6,085 nucleotides of DNA from Deltaproteobacteria bacterium (GTDB lineage: Bacteria > Desulfobacterota > GWC2-55-46 > JAUVFY01): NCBI GenBank assembly GCA_030594025.1, contig JAUVFY010000086.1, forward strand, positions 1 to 6,085. Direction: 5' to 3'. Both the position numbers and the translations under genes were made by a program. The first letter of the stretch is position 1. The number at the start of each line of letters is the position of its first letter. A model generated the notes under the pieces. The model did no database searches. It worked only from the letters and a program-made list of their open reading frames with translations, and had not been told where the DNA came from. Shown here piece by piece: positions 1 to 5,447 of this stretch.

Positions 1-665
1 CGGCGACTGAAAACGTACCCATGTGCCAGGATACGGGCCTGGCCGTTTTTTTTATTGACGTCGGTAGGGAGGTCTCCGTCGACGGTTGATTTGAGGACGC
101 TGTAAACGAGGGCGTTCGCCGGGGCTATGAAGAGGGTTACCTGAGAAAATCCCTCTGCCATCCCATTAAGAGGGAAAACACAGGGGACAATACCCCGGCC
201 GTCATACATACGAGGTTGACCGAAGGCGACAGGGTAAGGATAAAGATAGCGCCCAAGGGGGCCGGGAGCGAGAACATGAGCAGGCTTACGATGCTCAAGC
301 CGGCCCAGGGTATCGGTGGTATAAAGGACTTCGTCGTTGAGACGGTAAAAAAAGCTGGAGGAAACCCCTGCCCGCCGATCGTGGTAGGGGTGGGCATAGG
401 AGGTAACTTCGAGCTTTCGGCGATACTTGCGAAAAAGGCGCTTTTAAGACCGGTGGGCAGCCCGAACCCGGACAGGGAACTGGGGGCCCTGGAACAGGAG
501 CTCCTCGAGGCTGTAAACAGGCTCGGCATAGGCCCCATGGGCTTCGGGGGTACGATAACGGCCCTTTCGGTACACGTGGAGACCAGCCCTTGCCATATCG
601 CAAGCCTCCCTGTAGCAGTAAACATTCAGTGTCACGCTGACAGGCACAAGGAAGTAGTAATATAG
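1..665 (+). CDS. fumA: Fumarate hydratase class I, alpha subunit (5' partial, interrupted by an in-frame TGA)
   Basis: This is the iron-sulfur hydro-lyase alpha domain (Fe-S_hydro_A family), which hydrates fumarate to malate reversibly in the cytoplasm with an oxygen-sensitive [4Fe-4S] cluster. The frame is read from base 3. The visible part contains PMCQDTG (Cys at codon 24-26), then NEGVRRGY, NTGDNTPAVIH, GSENMSRL, a Cys in GGNPCPP, and SPCHIASLPVAVN near the C-terminus. The Cys residues in CQDTG, NPCPP and SPCH are the expected cluster ligands. About 55-60 N-terminal residues appear to lie outside the window, judged from the usual family length of about 280. A TGA at 87-89 breaks the frame between VSVDG and FEDAVNEG, although sequence on both sides is well conserved; see the separate entry. 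If the stop is real, only an N-terminally truncated product could be made downstream, for example from TTG at 216, and it would lack the CQDTG cysteine. Tartrate dehydratase shares this family, so the substrate is inferred. Confidence 0.88.
87..89 (+). other. In-frame TGA inside the fumarase alpha reading frame
   Basis: The codon series ...GTC GAC GGT TGA TTT GAG GAC GCT... places TGA in the conserved frame. No frame change accompanies it, since homology-like motifs continue in the same frame before (CQDTGLAVFF) and after (EDAVNEGVRRGYEEGYLRK). One base change from GGA, TCA or TGG would create it. The choices are a sequencing or assembly error, a recent nonsense mutation, or recoding. The position is not a known cysteine or selenocysteine site of the family, so I favour an error or a young mutation. 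Confidence 0.85.
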
Positions 666-707
666 GGTTATCGGTTTTCAGCTTAACAAAAAAGCCCGGT
701 AACCGAT
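666..707 (+). promoter_or_regulatory. Intergenic inverted repeats with two exclusive pairings between fumarase subunits
   Basis: Directly after the alpha stop codon, GGTTATCGG (666-674) can pair with CCGGTAACC (696-704), nine pairs with one G-U. A small inner stem, GCTT (681-684) with AAGC (692-695), can sit in the loop. Alternatively ATCGGTT (670-676) pairs perfectly with AACCGAT (701-707). Both use the same arms, so only one can form. A six-T run (717-722) follows but is 12 bases past the first stem, so a normal intrinsic terminator is unlikely. Possible roles are setting alpha:beta expression or mRNA processing; function is inferred only. Confidence 0.45.
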
Positions 708-722
708 TGCATATTATTTTTT

Positions 723-1280
723 ATGAGCGAGCCGACGAGGATAACCCCGCCCCTTACCGAGAAAGACGTGGAGAGGTTGAGGGCAGGGGACAGGGTCTTG
801 ATAACAGGGGTGCTTTATACCGCGAGGGATGCAGCCCACAAGAGGCTCGTGGAGCTCGTAGACAGGGGAGCGGAGCTTCCCTTTGACCCGGAGGGCCAGA
901 TAATATACTACGTGGGGCCCACGCCCGCAAAGCCCGGCTCTCAAATAGGCTCGGCCGGTCCCACGACGAGCGGGAGGATGGACGTATACACGCCGAAGCT
1001 TTTGGGCCTGGGCATAAAGGTCACCATCGGCAAGGGCCAGCGCTCCGAAGAGGTCGTAGAGGCGATGAAGAAGTACAGGGCAGTCTACATGGCCGCCGTG
1101 GGCGGGGCCGCCGCACTTCTGGCAAAGACAATTAAAAAGGCCGAGGTAATAGCATACGAGGACCTGGGGGCCGAGGCCATAAGAAGGCTCGAAGTCGAAG
1201 ACTTCCCGGCCATCGTGGTAAACGACGTTTTGGGAGGAGACCTTTTCAAGATCGGCATGGAAAAGTACAGGGTTGCATGA
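723..1280 (+). CDS. fumB: Fumarate hydratase class I, beta subunit
   Basis: The product is 185 residues, a normal length for the separate C-terminal domain (Fe-S_hydro_C family) that completes the active site of two-subunit class I fumarase. Visible family motifs are ITGVLYTARDAAHKRL near residues 27-42, VGPTPAKPG, GPTTSGRMD, the KGQRS loop, and YMAAVGGAAALLA, followed by EAIRRLEVEDFPAIVVNDVLGGDLF. The ATG at 723 is the first possible start after an in-frame TAA at 684 and matches the usual N-terminus. There is no recognisable Shine-Dalgarno; the preceding bases are A/T-rich (ATTATTTTTT), so initiation may depend on coupling or on the upstream hairpin. It lies 57 bases after the alpha subunit in the same frame but is not fused to it. 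Tartrate dehydratase beta is the alternative. The subunit looks intact, in contrast to alpha. The symbol is used for the beta subunit, not for the E. coli isoenzyme FumB. Confidence 0.95.
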   Translation: MSEPTRITPPLTEKDVERLRAGDRVLITGVLYTARDAAHKRLVELVDRGAELPFDPEGQIIYYVGPTPAKPGSQIGSAGPTTSGRMDVYTPKLLGLGIKVTIGKGQRSEEVVEAMKKYRAVYMAAVGGAAALLAKTIKKAEVIAYEDLGAEAIRRLEVEDFPAIVVNDVLGGDLFKIGMEKYRVA

Positions 1281-1330
1281 TTCGCGGTAATTACCAAAGG
1301 GATTGAGCAAGAGAGGGTTAAAGTAAAGTC

Positions 1331-1738
1331 ATGATGCATAAACTTGCAAAAGACGATATCCAAAGCGACATCCTGGGGCAGATAGAGCGCGTAAGCGGTG
1401 AGGAGCTCAACAAATGCTACCAGTGCGGTAACTGCACGGGCAGCTGTCCGGTCTCCTTTGCCATGGAAATCCCGCCGACGAAGACCATTAGAATGCTTCA
1501 GCTCGGCAGGGTCGACGATGTTCTGAAGGCCAACTCCATGTGGCTGTGCGTGAGTTGCCTTCAGTGTTATTCGAGGTGCCCCAAGGCCGTGAGCGCCGCG
1601 AATCTGTTCGAGGCCCTGAGGCAGCTGAGCCTCAGGAAGGGCGAGAGCCACGAGGAGATAAAAGATTTACCCTTCCCGTTCCTCAAGGGCGCCCCGCAGC
1701 AGGCCATCGTGAGCGGCTTCAGAAAGTTCGTAAGCTGA
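1331..1738 (+). CDS. hdrC: Heterodisulfide reductase-like subunit C, [4Fe-4S] electron relay
   Basis: This small cytoplasmic ferredoxin-like protein of 135 residues passes electrons from HdrA to HdrB. It has two complete CxxCxxCxxxCP motifs: Cys29, 32, 35, 39 (KCYQCGNCTGSCP) and Cys73, 76, 79, 83 (LCVSCLQCYSRCP), giving two [4Fe-4S] clusters. The C-terminus is short and ends after an ALRQLSLRKG helix and FRKFVS; methanogen HdrC is longer, around 180 residues, while short forms occur in bacteria. A second ATG follows the first at 1334. The upstream purine stretch GAGAGG (1311-1316) is about 14 bases from the start, so the Shine-Dalgarno is weak. A perfect ten-base palindrome, GGTAATTACC (1286-1295), sits in the 50-base spacer after fumarase beta. 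The gene is first in an hdrCBA-mvhD set. The physiological disulfide or acceptor in a bacterium is unknown. Confidence 0.95.
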   Translation: MMHKLAKDDIQSDILGQIERVSGEELNKCYQCGNCTGSCPVSFAMEIPPTKTIRMLQLGRVDDVLKANSMWLCVSCLQCYSRCPKAVSAANLFEALRQLSLRKGESHEEIKDLPFPFLKGAPQQAIVSGFRKFVS

Positions 1739-1851
1739 GGAAAACTTTTTATAAAAAGGTGCTGCGCACGGCAATTGGATAACTCGAACTCTGTAGCTAA
1801 TTGGTATGTATTGCGAAGACCTATCACCTGTAAATTGCCGCACCGCAGGTG

Positions 1852-1966
1852 TCCTCAGACTCCTTTCAAAAATTTTTTATTGAGGGAATTGATTTGGCAT
1901 GGTTTGGGGCAGGTATTTGATACATGCGTTACCTTAATTAAAAGTCTTGGGAAAGGGGTCTGGGGG
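1852..1966 (+). repeat. Long-range inverted repeat, possible MITE-like element or switch helix
   Basis: TCCTCAGACTCCTTTC (1852-1867) is complementary to GAAAGGGGTCTGGGGG (1951-1966) over 16 consecutive positions, with 3 G-U pairs. Beyond it, matching continues imperfectly into A/T-rich sequence (TTTT near 1875-1878 against AAAA at 1940-1943). The 83-base interior is AT-rich. Inverted termini around an AT-rich core with CCCAGACCCCTTT-like ends fit a small dispersed repeat. As RNA, the helix would hold the GGGGG of 1962-1966 away from the hairpin described next. No target-site duplication is evident. Confidence 0.55.
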
Positions 1967-1996
1967 ATAACCCTTCTACAGAAGGGTTTCCCCCAG
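1960..1996 (+). promoter_or_regulatory. Strong hairpin overlapping the hdrB Shine-Dalgarno
   Basis: The outer stem is CTGGGGG (1960-1966) with CCCCCAG (1990-1996). The inner stem is AACCCTTC (1969-1976) with GAAGGGTT (1981-1988) and a TACA loop; only AT and T at the junction are unpaired or bulged. The final AG of the stem is the first two bases of AGGAGG (1995-2000), so folding would partly occlude the ribosome site. A TTTTT run at 2001-2005 lies four bases past the stem, giving a degenerate terminator look as well. Folding competes with the 1852-1867/1951-1966 helix for GGGGG. Confidence 0.65.
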
Positions 1997-2000
1997 GAGG
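1995..2000 (+). promoter_or_regulatory. Ribosome binding site of hdrB (AGGAGG)
   Basis: This is a perfect AGGAGG, six bases before the ATG at 2007, and it decides the hdrB start. It is the strongest Shine-Dalgarno in the window, and its first two bases belong to the 3' arm of the preceding hairpin. Confidence 0.9.
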
Positions 2001-2006
2001 TTTTTA

Positions 2007-2879
2007 ATGAAACTGACATACTATCCGGGATGCACGTTAAATACCGTTGCAAAGCAATTTGACGCTTCTGCAAAGAAGTCGGCCCTGGAGTTGGGCTTTG
2101 AGATGGACGAGCTCAGTGAGTGGAACTGCTGCGGGGCTTCTTTCCCGCTTACGCCCGACAACATAATGGGACTTTCCGCCCCTACCAAGGTTCTGGCCCA
2201 GGCGCGAAAAGCCGGCGACACGGTCATGACCCTTTGCAGCGTATGCTACAACGTCCTAAAGCGCACGAACAAGGTCATAAGGGACGATACGGACAGGAGG
2301 GACGTGGTATGTGGCTTTATAGAGGAGGACTACGACGGCAGCATCGATGTGCTGCATTTCCTCGAGGTATTAAGAGACAGGGTCGGTTTTGAAAAGGTAA
2401 AGGAGGCAGTAAAGAGGCCATTGGAGGGTCTAAAGGCCGGGGCGTATTACGGCTGCATGCTCTTGAGGCCCTTTGAGGACATGGGTATAGACAACTGCGA
2501 AGACCCCACGATATTCGAGGATCTTTTGAAGGCCCTGGGCTGCGAGCCCGTGGGGTTCCCGAACAAGATAGAGTGCTGCGGGTCGCACCTTGCACTCGGT
2601 AAGGATAACGAGGAGATAGTTACGAAGCTCTCTGGAAATGTCATGCAATCGGCCGCGGGTAGCGGTGCGGAGCTTATAGTCACGAGCTGTCCCCTCTGCC
2701 AGTATAACCTCGACGGCGCCCAGGAGAAGTTGGAAGCCTCAATGCCGGGTTACAGGCCAGTGCCCATAGTTTATTTCACACAGATACTGGGCCTTTCGCT
2801 CGGACAGTCGGAGACCGAACTGGGCCTTGATACCAGCAGGTGGGATGCAAGGCCGCTTTTAAAGGAAAAGGGCATATAG
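2007..2879 (+). CDS. hdrB: Heterodisulfide reductase-like subunit B, non-cubane [4Fe-4S] catalytic subunit
   Basis: This 290-residue protein has two CCG domains (cysteine-rich family), the usual HdrB size. The first cysteine set is Cys9, Cys41-Cys42 (NCCGASFP), Cys77 and Cys80 (LCSVC). The second is Cys150, Cys190-Cys191 (ECCGSHLALG), Cys228 and Cys231 (SCPLC). In methanogen HdrB the equivalent cysteines hold the two non-cubane [4Fe-4S] clusters that reduce CoM-S-S-CoB; all are present here, so both clusters should be competent. Bacteria lack that heterodisulfide, so the true acceptor is unknown; another disulfide or a partner protein is possible. The start has an excellent Shine-Dalgarno. 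The gene is separated from hdrC by an unusual 268-base structured gap, but is followed closely by hdrA. Cytoplasmic, with no membrane segment. Confidence 0.97.
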   Translation: MKLTYYPGCTLNTVAKQFDASAKKSALELGFEMDELSEWNCCGASFPLTPDNIMGLSAPTKVLAQARKAGDTVMTLCSVCYNVLKRTNKVIRDDTDRRDVVCGFIEEDYDGSIDVLHFLEVLRDRVGFEKVKEAVKRPLEGLKAGAYYGCMLLRPFEDMGIDNCEDPTIFEDLLKALGCEPVGFPNKIECCGSHLALGKDNEEIVTKLSGNVMQSAAGSGAELIVTSCPLCQYNLDGAQEKLEASMPGYRPVPIVYFTQILGLSLGQSETELGLDTSRWDARPLLKEKGI

Positions 2880-2895
2880 GACTGTGTTCGGAGTG

Positions 2896-2923
2896 TTTTA
2901 GCTAAAGCTAAAGCTAAAAGGAG
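2896..2923 (+). promoter_or_regulatory. hdrA leader: triple GCTAAA repeat, hairpin and Shine-Dalgarno
   Basis: Three perfect head-to-tail GCTAAA units occupy 2901-2918. TTTTAGCT (2896-2903) is perfectly complementary to AGCTAAAA (2912-2919) with an eight-base loop. The hairpin ends in the AA that opens the Shine-Dalgarno AAGGAG (2918-2923), which is eight bases from the hdrA ATG. Change in repeat number would alter the hairpin loop and position rather than the reading frame. The arrangement parallels the hdrB leader. Confidence 0.6.
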
Positions 2924-2931
2924 TTTTAATC

Positions 2932-4905
2932 ATGGCCAGGATAGGCGTTTTTATCTGTCAATGTGGAAAAAACATAGAGTCCACGGTCGACACCAAGAAG
3001 GTCGCCGACGAGATGGCAGAACTGCCGGGTGTGGTCTATTCGTGCAATTACAGGTTCATGTGTTCTGCGCCGGGCCAGGAGGATGTCAAAAAGGCCATAA
3101 AGAAGCATAAACTCGACGGCGTGGTGGTAGCGGCCTGCTCCCCGCACATGCACGAGAAGACCTTCAGGAGGGCGTGCGAGGCCGCGGGCGTGAACCCCTA
3201 CAAGTGCGAGATGGCGAACATAAGAGAGCAGTGCTCCTGGGTCCACCACGACACCACAAAGAAGGCCGGCACAGCCAAGAGTATAGACATCACAAGGATG
3301 ACCATCGAGAGGCTCAAGAAGAACAAGCCGCTTAAGAAGATAAGCATACCGGTAAATAAAAGGGCCCTCGTCATAGGCGGGGGCATAGCAGGCATACAGG
3401 CCGCACTCGACATAGCCGAGGGCGGAAGAGAGGTAATACTCGTTGAAAGGGAGCCGTCCATCGGGGGCAACATGGCCCGGCTTTCGGAGACCTTCCCCAC
3501 GATGGACTGCTCGCAGTGCATCCTTACGCCCAAGATGGTCGAGGCCGAGCTCCACGACAATATAAAACTCTATACATGGTCCGAGGTGGAAAAGGTTGAC
3601 GGCTACATAGGAAACTTTACCGTCCAGATAAGAAAGAAGGCCAGGTACGTGGACGAGGAACTCTGTACCGGCTGCGGCGATTGCCTCGTCAAGTGTCCGT
3701 TCAAGGCGCCGAGCGAGTTCGAGATGGGACTTGCCACAAGGAAGGTAATCTACACTCCCTTCCCGCAGGCCGTTCCCAACATCCCTGTAATCGACGCCGC
3801 CAGGTGCCCGAAGATACAGAAGGGTAAGTGCGGCATATGCGAGAAGGTCTGCGGCCCCGGGGCGATAGACTATGAGCAGACCGACCAGATAGTTACCGAG
3901 GAGGTGGGCGCGATAGTCGTGGCCACCGGTTACCAGGTAATGCCCACCGCACGCTTCGGCGAGTACGGGGCCGGAAAGATTAAGGACGTTATAACGGGGC
4001 TCCATTTCGAAAGGCTCGCCTCGTCTGCCGGGCCCACGGGGGGAGAGATAAGGAGGCCCTCGGACGACAAGGTCCCGGACAGTGTTGTCTTCATACAGTG
4101 CTCGGGCTCGAGGGACGAGGCAAAGGGGGTTGCCTACTGCTCGAAGATATGCTGCATGTACACGGCCAAGCACACGATGCTCTATAAGCACAAGGTCCCC
4201 GACGGCCAGGCATATGTATTCTACATGGACATCCGTGCCGGGGGCAAAAGATACGAGGAGTTCACGAGGAGGGCCATAGAGAAAGAGGGCGCGATGTATC
4301 TGAGGGGTCGAGTATCAAGGGTTTACGAGCGGGACGGAAAGGTCATCGTACAGGGCGCAGATACCCTGAGCGGGGACCAGATCGAGATAGAGGCCGAAAT
4401 GGTCGTACTCGCATCCGCCGTGGTGTCGAGAACCGGCGCGGACCAGCTGGCTCAGAAGCTCGGCATAAGCTATGACAGGTACAAGTTCTTTAACGAATAC
4501 CATCCCAAGCTCAAGCCCGTGGAGACCGTAACGGGCGGTATCTTTCTTGCCGGCACGTGCATGGGACCCATGGACATACCAGACGCCGTGAGCATGGGTA
4601 GCGCGGTCGCGGGCAAGGTCCTGGGGCTCTTCTCGGCAGAGGAGATGGCCAGGGAGCCCATAACCGCGAGTGTGAACACCATGATATGCAATGCCTGCTG
4701 GGACTGTGTGGTTGCCTGCCCTTATACGGCAATTGAAAAGGAAGAGGTCAGAAACAAGAAGGGTGAGATAGTCAGGGTAAACGCGAAGGTAAACGACGGG
4801 CTCTGCCAGGGCTGTGGGGTGTGCGTGGCCGCATGCAGGTCAAAGGCCATAGACCTTGCGGGCTACACGGACGAGCAGGTCTACGCAGCGATAAGCGTAT
4901 TCTAA
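2932..4905 (+). CDS. hdrA: Heterodisulfide reductase-like subunit A, FAD and iron-sulfur electron-bifurcating core
   Basis: At 657 residues this is a full-length HdrA of methanogen size. The order is: an N-terminal Cys-rich domain (about 1-130; Cys9 and Cys11 in ICQCGKNI, Cys44 in MCSAPGQ, CSPHMHEKTFR at 69-79); an FAD-binding Rossmann motif, VIGGGIAGIQAALD, at 147-160, ending in VEREPSIGGNMARL; MDCSQC (Cys193, 196); and an inserted ferredoxin domain with Cys245, 248, 251, 255 and Cys292, 300, 303, 307. The remainder of the thioredoxin-reductase-like fold follows (IVVATGYQ near 329-336, IFLAGTCMGPMDIPDA near 537-552). A C-terminal two-cluster ferredoxin ends the protein (Cys586, 589, 592, 596; Cys625, 628, 631, 635). 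Its FAD is the site of flavin-based bifurcation between ferredoxin and the HdrBC branch in characterised relatives. The start has AAGGAG at a good distance. Direction of electron flow here is not determinable. Confidence 0.97.
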   Translation: MARIGVFICQCGKNIESTVDTKKVADEMAELPGVVYSCNYRFMCSAPGQEDVKKAIKKHKLDGVVVAACSPHMHEKTFRRACEAAGVNPYKCEMANIREQCSWVHHDTTKKAGTAKSIDITRMTIERLKKNKPLKKISIPVNKRALVIGGGIAGIQAALDIAEGGREVILVEREPSIGGNMARLSETFPTMDCSQCILTPKMVEAELHDNIKLYTWSEVEKVDGYIGNFTVQIRKKARYVDEELCTGCGDCLVKCPFKAPSEFEMGLATRKVIYTPFPQAVPNIPVIDAARCPKIQKGKCGICEKVCGPGAIDYEQTDQIVTEEVGAIVVATGYQVMPTARFGEYGAGKIKDVITGLHFERLASSAGPTGGEIRRPSDDKVPDSVVFIQCSGSRDEAKGVAYCSKICCMYTAKHTMLYKHKVPDGQAYVFYMDIRAGGKRYEEFTRRAIEKEGAMYLRGRVSRVYERDGKVIVQGADTLSGDQIEIEAEMVVLASAVVSRTGADQLAQKLGISYDRYKFFNEYHPKLKPVETVTGGIFLAGTCMGPMDIPDAVSMGSAVAGKVLGLFSAEEMAREPITASVNTMICNACWDCVVACPYTAIEKEEVRNKKGEIVRVNAKVNDGLCQGCGVCVAACRSKAIDLAGYTDEQVYAAISVF

Positions 4906-4919
4906 GAAGAAGGATTTTA

Positions 4920-4940
4920 ATGAAATGGAAAAAGCCGTAA
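4920..4940 (+). other. Six-codon minigene overlapping the mvhD start
   Basis: An ATG at 4920 encodes MKWKKP and stops at TAA 4938-4940, overlapping the mvhD ATG at 4925 in another frame. It lies five bases from AAGGA (4910-4914), against ten for the mvhD ATG, so it could capture ribosomes. It may be chance; translation is not shown. Confidence 0.3.
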
Positions 4941-5401
4941 AAGAGACCGACGAGAAACTGGCCGAAGAGAAGCAGCCCGGGGCTGCTGCCTGGGAGCCGA
5001 AGATAATGGCCTTTGTCTGCAACTGGTGCACCTACGCGGGGGCGGACCTCGCGGGCACATCACGGATGGAGTACAGGCCGAACGTGAGGATTGTGAAGCT
5101 CCCCTGCACCGGAAGGATAGACCCGCTCTTCATAATAAAGGCCTTTGAGAACGGTGCCGACGGAGTTTTGGTTTCGGGCTGCCATCCGGGCGACTGCCAC
5201 TACACGGCCGGCAATTACCACGCACGGAGAAGGTGGATAGGGTTTAAGAGCCTTATGGAGTTCGTGGGCCTGGACATGAGAAGGCTCCACTTTTCCTGGG
5301 TCTCGGCCTCAGAGGCCATAAAGTGGGTTGACCTCATAAACTCGATAACAGACGATATAAAAAAACTCGGACCCTTTATGGAGTACAGGGGGTTGAAGTA
5401 A
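4925..5401 (+). CDS. mvhD: MvhD/FlpD-family [2Fe-2S] adaptor subunit
   Basis: This 158-residue protein is the MvhD (FlpD) family subunit that joins HdrA to its electron donor, such as the MvhAG hydrogenase or formate dehydrogenase in methanogens. The family cysteines are visible: Cys32 and Cys35 (VCNWCTYAGAD), Cys61 (LPCTGRIDP), and Cys86 and Cys91 (SGCHPGDCHY). The C-terminal half continues with RRRWIGFKSLMEFVGLDMRRL and SASEA. The first 25 residues are a Lys/Glu-rich extension before the conserved core, making it slightly longer than the methanogen protein. The ATG at 4925 lies 19 bases after the hdrA stop, with AAGAAGGA upstream; another ATG at 4920 is out of frame. No hydrogenase large or small subunit is seen nearby, so the donor is unknown. 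Cytoplasmic. Confidence 0.96.
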   Translation: MEKAVKETDEKLAEEKQPGAAAWEPKIMAFVCNWCTYAGADLAGTSRMEYRPNVRIVKLPCTGRIDPLFIIKAFENGADGVLVSGCHPGDCHYTAGNYHARRRWIGFKSLMEFVGLDMRRLHFSWVSASEAIKWVDLINSITDDIKKLGPFMEYRGLK

Positions 5402-5405
5402 AAAG

Positions 5406-5447
5406 ATGAGTAAAAATAAGGAAGGAAGGCGAAGTTGGGAAAGATAA
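5406..5447 (+). other. Thirteen-codon open frame overlapping the HicB-like start
   Basis: ATG at 5406 encodes MSKNKEGRRSWER and stops at TAA 5445-5447, past the TTG start at 5435 in a different frame. It begins four bases after the mvhD stop and contains the purine-rich ribosome site of the next gene. It could serve translational coupling, but it has no clear Shine-Dalgarno of its own and may be chance. Confidence 0.2.

Larger units (their letters stand above)
1739..2006 (+). other. Non-coding gap between hdrC and hdrB, AT-richer and rich in inverted repeats
   Basis: No convincing gene lies here. Open frames crossing it lack a Shine-Dalgarno and conserved protein features. The region is AT-richer by eye than its flanks. 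From left to right it holds a 14-base palindrome CTTTTTATAAAAAG (1745-1758); CGGCAATT (1769-1776) matched by AATTGCCG (1833-1840); CACCTG (1825-1830) matched by CAGGTG (1846-1851), interleaved with the previous pair; a 16-pair inverted repeat (1852-1867 with 1951-1966); and a long hairpin (1960-1996) at the hdrB Shine-Dalgarno. It separates two genes that are normally tightly coupled, so it is either a leader-like regulatory RNA or an inserted short repeat element. No clear sigma-70 promoter was found. Confidence 0.7.

Noticed and set aside
87..125. Bacterial SECIS-like hairpin after the TGA (GGC-GTTC-GCC at 111-120), suggesting selenocysteine
   Set aside because: The stem is only three pairs and lies in codons for the conserved GVR motif, so it is explained by protein coding. 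The TGA position is not a known redox cysteine in class I fumarase.
137..665. Several minus-strand and alternative open frames opposite the fumarase genes
   Set aside because: Their translations are Pro/Ser/Arg-rich and featureless, while the plus strand carries clear fumarase motifs throughout.
1540..1782. Alternative plus-strand frame overlapping the end of hdrC
   Set aside because: The hdrC frame contains both CxxCxxCxxxCP motifs and ends naturally at 1738; the other frame has no motif or ribosome site.
1777..1830. tRNA-like D-arm resemblance (GTAGCTAATTGGTATG)
   Set aside because: No matching acceptor stem, anticodon arm or T-arm (GGTTCGAATCC-type) could be placed around it.
1894..1911. 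Sigma-54-like promoter (TTGGCAT...GGGGCA)
   Set aside because: The GG and GC elements are 11 bases apart rather than the required 10, and the -12 element lacks the usual TTGC form.
1775..2062. Open frame of 95 codons across the hdrC-hdrB gap into hdrB
   Set aside because: It has a TTG start without a Shine-Dalgarno, overlaps the well-supported hdrB start, and is made mostly of inverted-repeat sequence.
2926..4191. Long open frame on the minus strand opposite hdrA
   Set aside because: It is the mirror of codon bias in hdrA: low-complexity, Arg/Leu/Tyr-rich translation with no recognisable domain, whereas the plus strand encodes an unmistakable HdrA.
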